Below are positions 15,493 through 26,795 of a stretch of 64,000 nt of DNA, one piece after another. The notes beneath the pieces are model-generated. The model was given only the letters and a program-made list of their open reading frames with translations. It searched no databases and had not been told where the DNA came from. The stretch's first letter is position 1; the number at the start of each line of letters is the position of its first letter. This DNA comes from Marinospirillum perlucidum (GTDB lineage Bacteria; Pseudomonadota; Gammaproteobacteria; Pseudomonadales; Halomonadaceae). The DNA is taken from contig NZ_QFWJ01000001.1 in assembly GCF_003336805.1 (NCBI RefSeq), positions 310,001 through 374,000 on the forward strand. The letters run 5' to 3'. The translations under genes were made by a program, and so were the position numbers.

Positions 15493-18417
15493 ATGTCAAC
15501 TAGCCAAGTCGATGCATATTCCAGTTTTCGTTTTGTCGGTTCCCAAGCGGTTCCTTCACTGAATATTGAAGTCCAGGAATTTGAACACCGGGAGACCGGT
15601 GCCAAGCATTATCACTTGGCCGCTGATCAGGATGAAAAGGTTTTCCTCCTGGCTTTTCGTACCCTGCCGCAGGATTCCACCGGGGTGGCGCATATTCTTG
15701 AGCATACGGCCCTTTGTGGGAGTGAGCAGTTTCCGGTGCGCGACCCTTTCTTTATGATGCTGCGCCGTTCTTTGAACACTTTTATGAATGCCTTGACCAG
15801 CAGTGACTGGACGGCTTATCCCTTTGCGACCCTAAATGATAAGGATTTTGACAACCTGCTCAGGGTTTATGTCGATGCAGCTTTTTTCTCCAAGCTGGAC
15901 CCCATGGATTTTGCCCAGGAAGGCCATCGGGTGGAATTTGCTGAAGCGGGTAATCCCGAGTCGGACCTGGTTTACAAGGGCGTGGTTTACAACGAGATGA
16001 AAGGGGCGATGAGTTCGCCTGTAGCGACTCTCTTTCAAACCCTGACCAAGCATTTGTTTCCCACCACCACCTATCATCACAACTCGGGTGGTGATCCTGA
16101 TTGCATTCCGGATCTGACCTACGAACAGCTGTTGGCTTTTTATCGCAGCCACTATCACCCATCCAATGCCATCTTCATGACCTTTGGTCGTCTGGATGTC
16201 GTGAGCTTTCAGCAGCAGCTGGAAGAGCTGGCATTGCACCGTTTTGAGCGTCTGGAGCGAGAATTCAGCGTTGCTGATGAAAAGCGCTATTTTGCCCCTG
16301 TCCGGGTTGAAGAAGCCTATGCCCTGGATCAAGAAGACCTTAGTCAGCAAACCCACCAGGTGCTGGGCTGGTTGTTGCCAAGATCCATCAATCTGGAAGA
16401 GCTACTGCAAGCCAATCTGCTGTCGCGGGTGCTGCTGGATAACTCCAGCTCACCGCTCTTGGCGGCTTTGGAATCCACTGACCTGGGCACCGGTCCTTCG
16501 CCCATGTGCGGTCTGGAAGATTCCAACCGCGAAATGAGTTTCCTTTGCGGTCTGGAAGGCAGTGAGCCGGACAAGGCGGATGCTTTTGAAGCCTTGATTC
16601 TGGATACTCTGCAAAAAGTGGTAGATGAAGGGGTTGATCAGCGCAGTGTCGAAGCCCAGTTGCACCAGCTGGAGCTGAGCCAGCGTGAAATTACCGGTGA
16701 TGGCATGCCTTTTGGCCTGCAGCTGATGCTGGGGGGCTTGTCGGCTGCCGTGCATCGCGGGGATCTGGCCGGTCTGCTGAATATTGACCCGGCCCTGGAA
16801 AAACTCAGGGAGCAGGTGGCTGATCCTGATTTTATTCCCAGCCTGATTCGTCGCTGGTTGCTGGATAATCCTCACCGGGTGCGTTTGACGCTGCGTCCTG
16901 ATAATCAATTGACTGCAAGGCGAGAAGCGGCAGAAGCCGCGCGTCTGGAGCAGATCAAGGCGGCGATGGATGCAGACCAGAAACAGGCAGTGATTCAACA
17001 GGCCAAGGATCTCGAAGCCCGCCAGCAGCAGGTGGATGACGATGCGCTTCTGCCCAAGGTAACTCTGGAAGATGTGCCGCTGCAATTGCACCTGCCGGAA
17101 TCGCATGAATTGGCCCAGGGGCAACTGCCCGCTACCTGGTACACGGCAGGCACCAATGGTCTGGTGTATATCCAGACTCTGGTTGATTTGCCCCAATTGA
17201 CCGAAGAAGAGCAGCAGCTTCTGCCACTTTATAGCCATTGCCTGACCGAACTGGGCTGTGGCGAGCGTGATTATCGGGCCAATCAGGCGCTCCAGAGTGA
17301 AGTTACCGGTGGTTTGAGTGCCGGGGTGACGGTGAAAGCGGGTATTGAGGATGTTCAGCAGGTTAAGGGCTACCTGGTACTTTCCGGTAAAGCCCTGGCT
17401 TCGAATCAGGCGCGACTGCAGGCACTGATGGCAGAAACCCTGGATCAGGCCCGTTTTGATGAATTGCCCCGAATTCGTGAAATTATTGCTCAGCAGGCTT
17501 CACGCCGGGTGCAATCCATCACCGGCAAAGGCCACCTGCTGGCCATGCTGTCAGCGGCTTCAGGCTTTAGTCCCGCTGGGCATTTTGCTCAGATTACCCG
17601 AGGGCTCAAGGGGATTCAGGCCAGCAAGGCGCTGGATAAGCGCGTCAAGGACGATCAGGCTTTGCAGACTGTCAGTCGGCAACTGGTCGAGTTGCATGCA
17701 AAAATCCAACAGGCCCCCCGCCAGTTCATGTTTGTCGCTGAAGAAAGCGAGCAAGCCGATTTGCAGCAAACTCTGGATACCACCTGGTCTGCTTTGCCTA
17801 CTGGTGGGGATTACCAGGCCTTTAGCCTGCCGGCCACGCGACAAGCAGTGCGTCAGGCCTGGTTGACCAGTACTCAGGTTAATTTCTGCGCCCTGGTCTT
17901 TCCCAGTGTTGCCTCCAGCCATCCTGATGCAGCGGCTCTGACGATTCTGGGTGATTACCTGCGCAATGGCTATCTACATCGCGCCATTCGTGAGCAGGGC
18001 GGGGCCTATGGCGCTGGTGCAGCTCAGGATAACGGCGATGGAGTCTTCCGCTTCTTCTCTTATCGTGATCCACGTTTGCAGGAAACCCTGCAGGATTTTG
18101 AAGCCTCGGTGGACTGGATTCTCAACCAGGAAGAAGACCCGCAAAAACTGGAAGAAGCCATTCTGGGGGTGGTCTCTTCCATCGATAAGCCCGGCTCACC
18201 GGCTGGCGATGCCCGCCAGACTTTCCACTCCAGCCTTTTCGGGCGCACGCCGGAGCAGCGCAAGGCCTATCGTCAGCAGGTACTGCAAGTGACCTTTGCT
18301 GATCTGCAGCGGGTCGCCAAGACCTACCTGCAGCCGGAAAAAGCCAGTGTCGCTGTAGTCACCAATAGCAAGCAGGCAGAAAGCCTGGATTCCAGTTGGG
18401 AGCGTTTAGAGGTTTAG
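15493..18417 (+). CDS. M16C insulinase-family metallopeptidase (presequence-protease-like)
   Basis: A 974-residue zinc peptidase with the inverted zinc motif HILEH near residue 67, the distal Glu in YNEMKGAMSS, and the M16C-associated domain in the middle. Length and the PVRDPFFMM and TYHHNSGGDP stretches match PreP/M16C proteins, which degrade peptides in a closed chamber. There is no signal peptide, so it should be cytosolic. I prefer ATG at 15493 over GTG at 15487, as a run of CTCAAGG lies upstream. The C-terminal half has RxxxxGAYG (REQGGAYGAGA), the substrate-binding motif of the family. A terminator follows. Confidence 0.9.
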   Translation: MSTSQVDAYSSFRFVGSQAVPSLNIEVQEFEHRETGAKHYHLAADQDEKVFLLAFRTLPQDSTGVAHILEHTALCGSEQFPVRDPFFMMLRRSLNTFMNALTSSDWTAYPFATLNDKDFDNLLRVYVDAAFFSKLDPMDFAQEGHRVEFAEAGNPESDLVYKGVVYNEMKGAMSSPVATLFQTLTKHLFPTTTYHHNSGGDPDCIPDLTYEQLLAFYRSHYHPSNAIFMTFGRLDVVSFQQQLEELALHRFERLEREFSVADEKRYFAPVRVEEAYALDQEDLSQQTHQVLGWLLPRSINLEELLQANLLSRVLLDNSSSPLLAALESTDLGTGPSPMCGLEDSNREMSFLCGLEGSEPDKADAFEALILDTLQKVVDEGVDQRSVEAQLHQLELSQREITGDGMPFGLQLMLGGLSAAVHRGDLAGLLNIDPALEKLREQVADPDFIPSLIRRWLLDNPHRVRLTLRPDNQLTARREAAEAARLEQIKAAMDADQKQAVIQQAKDLEARQQQVDDDALLPKVTLEDVPLQLHLPESHELAQGQLPATWYTAGTNGLVYIQTLVDLPQLTEEEQQLLPLYSHCLTELGCGERDYRANQALQSEVTGGLSAGVTVKAGIEDVQQVKGYLVLSGKALASNQARLQALMAETLDQARFDELPRIREIIAQQASRRVQSITGKGHLLAMLSAASGFSPAGHFAQITRGLKGIQASKALDKRVKDDQALQTVSRQLVELHAKIQQAPRQFMFVAEESEQADLQQTLDTTWSALPTGGDYQAFSLPATRQAVRQAWLTSTQVNFCALVFPSVASSHPDAAALTILGDYLRNGYLHRAIREQGGAYGAGAAQDNGDGVFRFFSYRDPRLQETLQDFEASVDWILNQEEDPQKLEEAILGVVSSIDKPGSPAGDARQTFHSSLFGRTPEQRKAYRQQVLQVTFADLQRVAKTYLQPEKASVAVVTNSKQAESLDSSWERLEV

Positions 18418-18447
18418 GCAGAGCCGAGGCCACTAGGCAGCTTGTTA

Positions 18448-18487
18448 AAACCAACGGTGGGCTTGCCTGCCGTTGGTTTTTTGTTTT
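18448..18487 (+). terminator. Rho-independent terminator after the M16C peptidase gene
   Basis: The stem AACCAACGG (18450-18458) pairs with CCGTTGGTT (18471-18479) around a 12-nt loop, followed by TTTTGTTTT. It ends exactly where the convergent diguanylate cyclase gene stops, and the A-rich left flank may let it work in both directions. Confidence 0.85.
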
Positions 18488-19488
18488 CAGGCGACTCGGT
18501 AACTATCCCGCCCTTCGCTCTTGGCCTGATAGAGGCATTCATCGGCTTCATGCAGCCAGAGTGACCAATCCGAATAGTTTTTACTGGCTGTTGCCAGACC
18601 TGCACTGGCCGTTACTTTAAGGCCTTCGGCGAAGGTGGTTTCGCGCAGGGTTTGCAAGAGCCTTTCTGTCGCGGCCAAGGCATCCTCGCGGCCCGTCTGA
18701 TCCAGTAATACCAGAAACTCTTCGCCGCCCAGACGAAAGAGCTTGTCCTGACTTCTCAGGGTCTTGCGAACTGTGTCGCAAAAACCCTGCAATAAGAGAT
18801 CCCCCCGGTGATGACCATAGCGATCGTTAACGGCCTTGAAATGATCCAGATCCAGCAACAAGAGGGTTGCGGGGCTGCCTTTCTTCTTGTGATCCTTCAG
18901 GGCTCTGCTGAGTAAGTCTTCCAGCTGGCTGCGATTAAGGCAGCCGGTCAGGGGGTCACAGGTTGCCAGTTTGACCAGATTCTTGTGCAGGCGGATGACG
19001 ACAAAAGCAAAGTAGCTGATCAGTAGGGTACTCATCCCCAGTGAGAAGATAATTCGTAGGGCTTCCTGGGGCGGGAATCTGAGTCCAACCAGAGGGATAA
19101 ACAGCGCCAGAAAAATAATCGCAGCAATGCGTGAGGTTTCCGGCTTGAGCATAAAAAAATAAGTGGCGATCAGTGGAAAGGCCCAATAGATTCCCTGATG
19201 GCCATTCAGCCAGGTGGAATAGAGCACGCAACCACTGGCCAGAATAATAAAGGCCAGGCCCTGGTAGTTTTGCAGGGGTTGTTTGCGGGCCTGGATCAGA
19301 TTGAAAACCAGCAGGGCGATAAAGCTGCCAATCAGTCCGGTCAGCAAGAGGTTTTGCTGAAGAAACTGGATCACGACCAGAGGTAGCATCAGCAGCAGGC
19401 ACCAGAGTTGGACATTGAATGTCAGCTGGTTGCGAAACAGGAAGAGGGTCTGTTTAGGGTTCTGCGCTGCTTCTTCTTGTAGTTGCAT
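18487..19488 (-). CDS. Membrane-bound diguanylate cyclase (GGDEF)
   Basis: A 333-residue inner-membrane protein. The N-terminal half has about six hydrophobic segments (residues ~20-170) forming an uncharacterised sensor. The C-terminal GGDEF domain has CDPLTGCLNR, the metal-site LLDLDHFKAVNDRYGH, and the active-site loop LGGEEF (GGEEF variant, normally active). It should make c-di-GMP in response to a membrane signal. The ATG at 19488 (MQLQEEAAQN) follows a good GGCGGAG site; in-frame ATGs further upstream lack one. No RxxD inhibitory site is obvious just before the GGEEF loop (RSQDKLFRLGGEEF contains RSQD, a possible I-site). Confidence 0.88.
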   Translation of the reverse strand: MQLQEEAAQNPKQTLFLFRNQLTFNVQLWCLLLMLPLVVIQFLQQNLLLTGLIGSFIALLVFNLIQARKQPLQNYQGLAFIILASGCVLYSTWLNGHQGIYWAFPLIATYFFMLKPETSRIAAIIFLALFIPLVGLRFPPQEALRIIFSLGMSTLLISYFAFVVIRLHKNLVKLATCDPLTGCLNRSQLEDLLSRALKDHKKKGSPATLLLLDLDHFKAVNDRYGHHRGDLLLQGFCDTVRKTLRSQDKLFRLGGEEFLVLLDQTGREDALAATERLLQTLRETTFAEGLKVTASAGLATASKNYSDWSLWLHEADECLYQAKSEGRDSYRVA

Positions 19489-19603
19489 GGGACTCCGCCT
19501 ATACATTGCTATTAACTGCAACTTTAGGCGATACCCTTAATTTAAACAAGTGTTTGTTTGTTGCTCTGGTTTGATTAGCAAGCTTGGGGAGATTGGCTAA
19601 AGG

Positions 19604-19634
19604 GGAAGCCTTTCCTGGTGATCGGGAAAGGCTT
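19604..19634 (-). terminator. Hairpin at the end of the ModA-like gene
   Basis: A 10-bp stem, AAGCCTTTCC (19606-19615) and GGAAAGGCTT (19625-19634), begins at the stop codon of the minus-strand gene. Its minus-strand tail (CCCCTTTAG) is only weakly T-rich, so termination may be partial. Confidence 0.5.
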
Positions 19635-20470
19635 TAATCGAAACCAGCTTCCTGAAAAATCTGTGCTGCTTCTTCTGAAAACAGAAAATTCCAGAACTGG
19701 GATACCGCAGGTCGACCCTGGCCCTTGCGCATCAGGGTTGCCGAATGCGTGATGGCACCATGAAACTGGACGGGGATCTTCATGACGGCCCGGCGTCTTT
19801 GGATACCCGCTTCCACGACTCGGTGATAGGGCAGGAAGGCTGCAGGAAGTTCACCTCCATCTACCTTGTCATAGAGGCTTTCACCCAGACGCACGGCTTC
19901 CAGTCGATGCTCATAATCTTCCAGCAGTTCATGACGCTCCAATACTTCTCGGGCGGCACGATGATAGGGGTAGTTTTCCGGAGTCAGGCCAATGGGATCA
20001 TCGCGAAGAGAAAGTACGTTGAGGCTGCGAACCGTTTCCAGGGGTGCCCAGAGGGCCAAGCGGCCCAGTGCCAGAACTCGCGTTTCTACTGCCCAGCCAT
20101 CTTCGACGCGGGCCATACCGCGACTGATTTCACCATCCAGCAGAATATCGAAATCATAATTGTCTTCGAGCAGATCCAGAAGGTCGTTCTGGGTGCCCTG
20201 ATGGATGCGAAAATGTGAATCAGGATAGCGGGCCTGGTAGGCATCCAGCAGCTGGTCGGTCACCCAGGTCAGGGAAGGGTGCACCATCAGGCGGACCAGG
20301 TTGGGGTCCTGATCCAGCGGATTGCTTTCATTGCTATCGGGAACAAAGCCCTGAAAGTTGTGCTGACTCATGGGCAGCTCGGACTGGTTGAGTGCACTGG
20401 CCGCCAAGGGGCTGCTCAGGGCCAGAGCGGCAAAGAAACCTAGGCAGATTTTCAGGGTCTTTTTCAACAT
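19634..20470 (-). CDS. Orphan ModA-like periplasmic substrate-binding protein
   Basis: A 278-residue exported protein. Residues 1-26 are a Sec signal peptide (KKTLKICLGFFAALALSSP, cut near ASA). The mature part resembles type II periplasmic binding proteins of the molybdate/sulfate class: VHPSLTWVTDQLLDAY, FRIHQGTQNDLLDLL, YDFDILLDGEI, and a late FWNFLFSEEAAQIFQEAGF helix. No permease or ATPase gene is adjacent, so the transporter partner is elsewhere or absent, and the ligand is unknown. The N-terminus of the mature protein has an unusual 30-residue acidic, N-rich stretch before the fold starts. Confidence 0.7.
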   Translation of the reverse strand: MLKKTLKICLGFFAALALSSPLAASALNQSELPMSQHNFQGFVPDSNESNPLDQDPNLVRLMVHPSLTWVTDQLLDAYQARYPDSHFRIHQGTQNDLLDLLEDNYDFDILLDGEISRGMARVEDGWAVETRVLALGRLALWAPLETVRSLNVLSLRDDPIGLTPENYPYHRAAREVLERHELLEDYEHRLEAVRLGESLYDKVDGGELPAAFLPYHRVVEAGIQRRRAVMKIPVQFHGAITHSATLMRKGQGRPAVSQFWNFLFSEEAAQIFQEAGFD

Positions 20471-20592
20471 TGCTTTTCAAATCAGATCGAATGAAGGATG
20501 AAGCAAATCTTACCTGTTGAAACTGCATTTGCCTATCGCTCTTTTGCAGTCAGGCTGTTAACCTTTAGCGTTTTTAATCGCCAAGGACATCA

Positions 20593-23031
20593 ATGAGAAC
20601 ACCCAAACCTCTGCCTCTCAGCAAACTCTACAAAGCCTGTCGGGCCGGTGATTTCAAATTTGAAGATACCCGCCAGATTGCCCCCCTGGATACCTTTATT
20701 GGCCAGCAGCGCGCTGAAGAAGCGCTGGAGTTTGCTACCTCGGTCAATCGCAAGGGCTATAATCTTTTTGCTGTCGGCCACGCAGGTTTGGGAAAGCGCA
20801 CCATGCTCAAGCGCTTTCTGGAGAAAACTGCTGAGCAGATGCAGCCACCTGCTGACTGGTTGTACCTGCAGGATTTTTCCAATGTTCGCAAGCCCTGGGC
20901 CGTGAGCCTACCCTGCGGACAGGGTCAGGCCTTCAAGGAAGACCTGCAGGAACTGCTGCTGGATCTGAAGCAGGCGATCCCCGCGGCTTTTGACAATGAA
21001 GGCTTTTTCGAGCGAGCCGAAAAGATCAAGGATCATTTTGCCGATCAGCAGAGCACGGCACTGAAGGCCCTGGCAGAAGAAGGTGGCGAGCTGGGCCTGA
21101 AACTGGTTCTGCAAACACCGGGCGGTTATTCCTTTGTTCCTGCTGATCAGGATGATCAGCCCATGGATGCCGGAGAATTTGCCAAGCTGGACGATGAGCT
21201 GCGTCGTGATTTTCGTGAAAAAATCGAAAAGATGGAAAAGAAGCTGCGTCTGGCGCTGCGTGAGCTGGCTCAGTTGGAAAAGCAAAGCCGTCAGGAACAG
21301 CTCAAGCTGAATGAAGAAGTCACCGATGATGCTATCCAGGAAGGTCTGCAGTCGATTCGGGAAAAGTACGCTGATTTTGCGCGTATTCAGGAATATCTGG
21401 AAGCCCTGTACCAGGATATTCAGGACAATGTTGCCCTCTTTCTGGAAGACGAGGATGACGAAAGCGAGGCAGTGGCCAGTGTCTCGCCGGATAAACGCAT
21501 ACCCACCCGCTATCAGGTGAACCTCCTGGTCAGCCATGCCGACCGGGATCATGCCCCGGTGATTGAAGAATCCATGCCCACCCACAATAATCTGGTTGGT
21601 CATATCGAAAATGTTACCTACCAGGGCACGGTTGCCACGGATTTCACCCTGATTCGTCCCGGTGCGCTGCACAAGGCTAACGGTGGTTTTCTGCTATTGG
21701 ATGCCGAACGGCTACTGGGCCATCCCTATGCCTGGGAAGGGCTCAAGCTGGCGCTGAGAACCGGCACCCTGAGAATTGATACCCTGGAGAGACAGCTATC
21801 CGTATCCGGCAGTGTCAGCCTGGAACCGGACCCCATTCCGCTCAAGTGTACAGTGGCTCTGATGGGCGACTATGAATTGCTGCATGCGCTTCAGGACCAG
21901 GACCCGGAGTTTGTTGAGCTCTTCAAGGTGGTCGCCGAATTTGAAACGGAAATGCCACGCACGCCAGCCAATACCAAGCTGTATACCCGCCTGATTGCCA
22001 GCATGGCTGCCCGCGAAGCCCTGCTACCCTTTACGCCTTCAGCCGTGATGCGGGTGGTGGAAGAAGCCTCGCGGATGGCGGATCACCAGAACAAGCTGTC
22101 CCTCAATGCCGCTGATCTGAATCATCTGCTGCGTGAAGCGGATTACCGGGCCCGGCGTGCGGCCAGTGACCGGGTTGAAGCCGATCACCTGCGTGAAGCC
22201 TTGGCTGCACGACGTCGTCGAGCCGGACGCTACCCTGAGCAGGTACTGGAGTCGATTGAAGAAGACTTCATCATGATTGCCACCCAGGGCGAGAAGGTCG
22301 GTCAGGTCAATGGCCTGACTGTGGTGGGCAGTCATGACTTCCTGCACGGTCAACCCTCACGGATTACGGCCCGGGTCCACTATGGTCAGGGCGAAGTGCT
22401 GGATATCGAGCGCAGCGTGCACCTGGGCGGCTCCATGCACTCCAAGGGCGTCATGATTTTGACCGGCTATCTCTGCGGTCTCTTTGGTGCCGAGGATACC
22501 CTGCCTCTGGATGCCAGCATTGTTTTTGAACAATCCTACGGTGGCGTCGATGGTGATTCAGCTTCACTGGGCGAACTAATCTGTCTCTTGTCGGCCATGT
22601 CCGATTTACCCATTGCACAAAGTCGCGCGGTGACCGGCTCGATTAACCAGATGGGTGAAGTTCAGCCCATCGGCGGGGTAAATGAAAAAATCGAAGGCTT
22701 CTTTGAAGTCTGCCAGCTGCGTGGTCTGGATGGCACCCAGGGGGTAATCATTCCCCAGCAGAATGTTACCCAGTTGATGCTGCGTGAAGAAGTCCGCGAA
22801 GCCGTGGAAGCCGGTCAGTTCCATATCTGGGCAGTGAGTCAGGTCGAAGAGGCCGTTCAACTGCTGCTGGATAAACCGGCGGGGCAGCTGACTGAAAAAG
22901 GCGAATGGCCCAAAAACAGCGTTTATGGGAAAATCGCGGCTCGTCTGGATCACTTGCGGGAGAAGGATTCCGATAAGGACAGTGAAAAATCATCCGATGA
23001 CTCAGGTGATAAGAAAACCAGTAAGGATTAA
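20593..23031 (+). CDS. Lon-family ATP-dependent protease (AsrA/LonB type, AAA_32)
   Basis: An 812-residue Lon-like protease lacking the long Lon-A N-domain. The ATP site is VGHAGLGKRTML near residue 60. A helical insert with coiled-coil character spans ~180-290. The C-terminal proteolytic domain has the Ser-Lys dyad: GDSASLGELI (Ser) and SRAVTGSINQMGEVQPIGG with Lys in NEKIEGFF. This matches the AsrA-type protease of Pseudomonas, linked there to heat-shock and aminoglycoside response. The C-terminus ends in a charged KDSDKDSEKSSDDSGDKK tail. The Walker A Lys-Arg replaces the usual Lys-Thr/Ser. Confidence 0.9.
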   Translation: MRTPKPLPLSKLYKACRAGDFKFEDTRQIAPLDTFIGQQRAEEALEFATSVNRKGYNLFAVGHAGLGKRTMLKRFLEKTAEQMQPPADWLYLQDFSNVRKPWAVSLPCGQGQAFKEDLQELLLDLKQAIPAAFDNEGFFERAEKIKDHFADQQSTALKALAEEGGELGLKLVLQTPGGYSFVPADQDDQPMDAGEFAKLDDELRRDFREKIEKMEKKLRLALRELAQLEKQSRQEQLKLNEEVTDDAIQEGLQSIREKYADFARIQEYLEALYQDIQDNVALFLEDEDDESEAVASVSPDKRIPTRYQVNLLVSHADRDHAPVIEESMPTHNNLVGHIENVTYQGTVATDFTLIRPGALHKANGGFLLLDAERLLGHPYAWEGLKLALRTGTLRIDTLERQLSVSGSVSLEPDPIPLKCTVALMGDYELLHALQDQDPEFVELFKVVAEFETEMPRTPANTKLYTRLIASMAAREALLPFTPSAVMRVVEEASRMADHQNKLSLNAADLNHLLREADYRARRAASDRVEADHLREALAARRRRAGRYPEQVLESIEEDFIMIATQGEKVGQVNGLTVVGSHDFLHGQPSRITARVHYGQGEVLDIERSVHLGGSMHSKGVMILTGYLCGLFGAEDTLPLDASIVFEQSYGGVDGDSASLGELICLLSAMSDLPIAQSRAVTGSINQMGEVQPIGGVNEKIEGFFEVCQLRGLDGTQGVIIPQQNVTQLMLREEVREAVEAGQFHIWAVSQVEEAVQLLLDKPAGQLTEKGEWPKNSVYGKIAARLDHLREKDSDKDSEKSSDDSGDKKTSKD

Positions 23032-23032
23032 T

Positions 23033-23065
23033 ACCGCTTGCGGCCCTATCAGGGCCGCAAGCGGT
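23033..23065 (+). terminator. Perfect 15-bp hairpin after the Lon-like gene
   Basis: ACCGCTTGCGGCCCT (23033-23047) and AGGGCCGCAAGCGGT (23051-23065) pair perfectly around a 3-nt loop, starting right after the stop codon. No T-run follows, so it may stabilise the 3' end or act with Rho rather than as an intrinsic terminator. A competing GCGGT-CAG-ACCGC hairpin overlaps its right arm. Confidence 0.6.
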
Positions 23066-23089
23066 CAGACCGCATTATCTTGAATCTGA

Positions 23090-24391
<1,302 letters not shown>

Positions 24392-24418
24392 GTTATTTGA
24401 TCGGCAATTGGCTGCTCG

Positions 24419-24456
24419 ATAAGGCCCTCGTTTCGGCAGGAAGCGAGGGCCTTTTA
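24419..24456 (+). terminator. Rho-independent terminator of serS
   Basis: AAGGCCCTCG (24421-24430) pairs with CGAGGGCCTT (24444-24453) with further TT/AA pairs in the loop, followed by TT. It lies directly before the MITE-like element. Confidence 0.85.
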
Positions 24457-24458
24457 CC

Positions 24459-24651
24459 GGGAAACCTCTGATTAACTATTGCGCTTATTTATGCAGCGTT
24501 GAAATTGGCCTCGTAATGCTCATTTACTCCTTGTAAATTCCGCTTTCTCGTTCAATTTCGCTGGCGACCTACATGGATGTAGAAAGTGTTGGAATTCATC
24601 AGGAATGAATTCAGCCCTAAACTTCGCTCATAACGTTGATCAGAGGCTCCC
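24459..24651. mobile_element. MITE-like element, copy 1 (193 bp, terminal inverted repeats)
   Basis: The left end GGGAAACCTCTGATTAAC (24459-24476) is nearly the reverse complement of the right end GTTGATCAGAGGCTCCC (24635-24651). The interior is non-coding and has nested hairpins, for example around CCTACATGGATGTAG and GAATTCATCAGGAATGAATTC. A second copy with the same ends and interior lies at 28671-28865. No transposase is present in the window. No clear target-site duplication was found. Confidence 0.75.
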
Positions 24652-24669
24652 TTGGTTAAGCAGGGCTGG

Positions 24670-25527
24670 CTAGGGAGCCAGCAGCCCCAAAGCCCGAGCA
24701 TGATGCTGCAGGTGATCATCGATAAAGCTGGCGATGAAGAAGTAGCTGTGGTCATAACCCGGCTGAAGACGCAGCTCCAGCGGATAGCCTGCTGCCTGAC
24801 AGGCTGCTTCCAGGGCTTCCGGTTTGAGTTGTTCGGAAAGGAAGTTGTCGGCTTCGCCCTGATCCACCAGAAGCGGTAACTGCTCTTCGGCCTGGGCAAT
24901 CAGCTCACTGGCATCCCAGGCTTTCCAACTTTGCCGATCTTCACCCAGATACTGGCTAAAGGCCTTCTCACCCCAGGGGCAGTTGACCGGATTGCTGATA
25001 GGCGCAAAAGCCGAGACCGAACGATAACGTCCCGGATTCTTCAGCGCCGAAATCAGAGCTCCATGCCCACCCATTGAATGGCCGCTGATCGAGCGCTGGT
25101 CCGTGACCGGAAAGTGCTGTTCGATCAAGTCTGGCAATTCCTGAGTGACATAGTCGTACATCCGGTAATTTTCGGACCAGGGCTCACGCGTGGCATTGAC
25201 ATAAAAACCGGCACCTGAACCCAGATCATAGCTTTCATGTTCTCCCGGCAGATCAGTGCCGCGTGGGCTGGTATCCGGAGTGACCAGTGCCAGCCCCAGT
25301 TCAGCCGCCAGGCGCTGGGCACCGGCTTTTTGCATGAAGTTTTCATCGGTGCAGGTCAGGCCGGATAGCCAGTAGAGCACGGGCACCTTTTGCGTTTGCG
25401 CCTGGGGGGGCAGGTAGATGGCAAAAACCATCTCCGTGCCCGTCGCTGTCGAGGTATGCCGGTAGCGTTTCAGCCAGCCGCCAAAGCATTTATTGCTGGC
25501 AACCAGCTCCAGGGAAGTGCTTGTCAT
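24670..25527 (-). CDS. fghA: S-formylglutathione hydrolase
   Basis: A cytosolic esterase-D type alpha/beta hydrolase (285 aa) that splits S-formylglutathione to formate and glutathione, the last step of glutathione-dependent formaldehyde removal. The catalytic Ser motif SGHSMGGHGAL is near residue 145; the Asp and His follow (VDQGEADNFL; PGYDHSYFF). The N-terminus SLELVASNKCFGGWLKRYRH is the family signature. The ATG at 25527 follows TGAGGTCAGC, and its gene starts nine bases after the stop of adhC; an in-frame ATG at 25539 overlaps that stop. It forms an operon with adhC. Confidence 0.94.
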   Translation of the reverse strand: MTSTSLELVASNKCFGGWLKRYRHTSTATGTEMVFAIYLPPQAQTQKVPVLYWLSGLTCTDENFMQKAGAQRLAAELGLALVTPDTSPRGTDLPGEHESYDLGSGAGFYVNATREPWSENYRMYDYVTQELPDLIEQHFPVTDQRSISGHSMGGHGALISALKNPGRYRSVSAFAPISNPVNCPWGEKAFSQYLGEDRQSWKAWDASELIAQAEEQLPLLVDQGEADNFLSEQLKPEALEAACQAAGYPLELRLQPGYDHSYFFIASFIDDHLQHHARALGLLAP

Positions 25528-25535
25528 TGCTGACC

Positions 25536-26699
<1,164 letters not shown>

Positions 26700-26748
26700 T
26701 TAAGCTCATCATCTCAGCACAGGTTGCAAATGATCTTTGCCATATAAC

Positions 26749-26776
26749 AATAATCCTGGTATTTATACAGGTTATT
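26749..26776. promoter_or_regulatory. Possible LysR operator between adhC and its divergent regulator
   Basis: In the 144-base divergent gap, AATAATCCTG (26749-26758) and CAGGTTATT (26768-26776) form an imperfect inverted repeat with one bulge. This is the size and arrangement expected of a LysR recognition site. It sits just upstream of the regulator start. The function is inference. Confidence 0.35.
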
Positions 26777-26795
26777 TTTATTCATGAGGTATCCA

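Noticed and set aside
16450-17238. Open frame of 262 codons on the minus strand
   Set aside because: Antisense to the M16C peptidase, no RBS or family signature, composition typical of a shadow frame.
24459-24651. Protein-coding gene in the MITE-like element
   Set aside because: No frame of useful length with a start; both copies keep structure and ends, not a reading frame.
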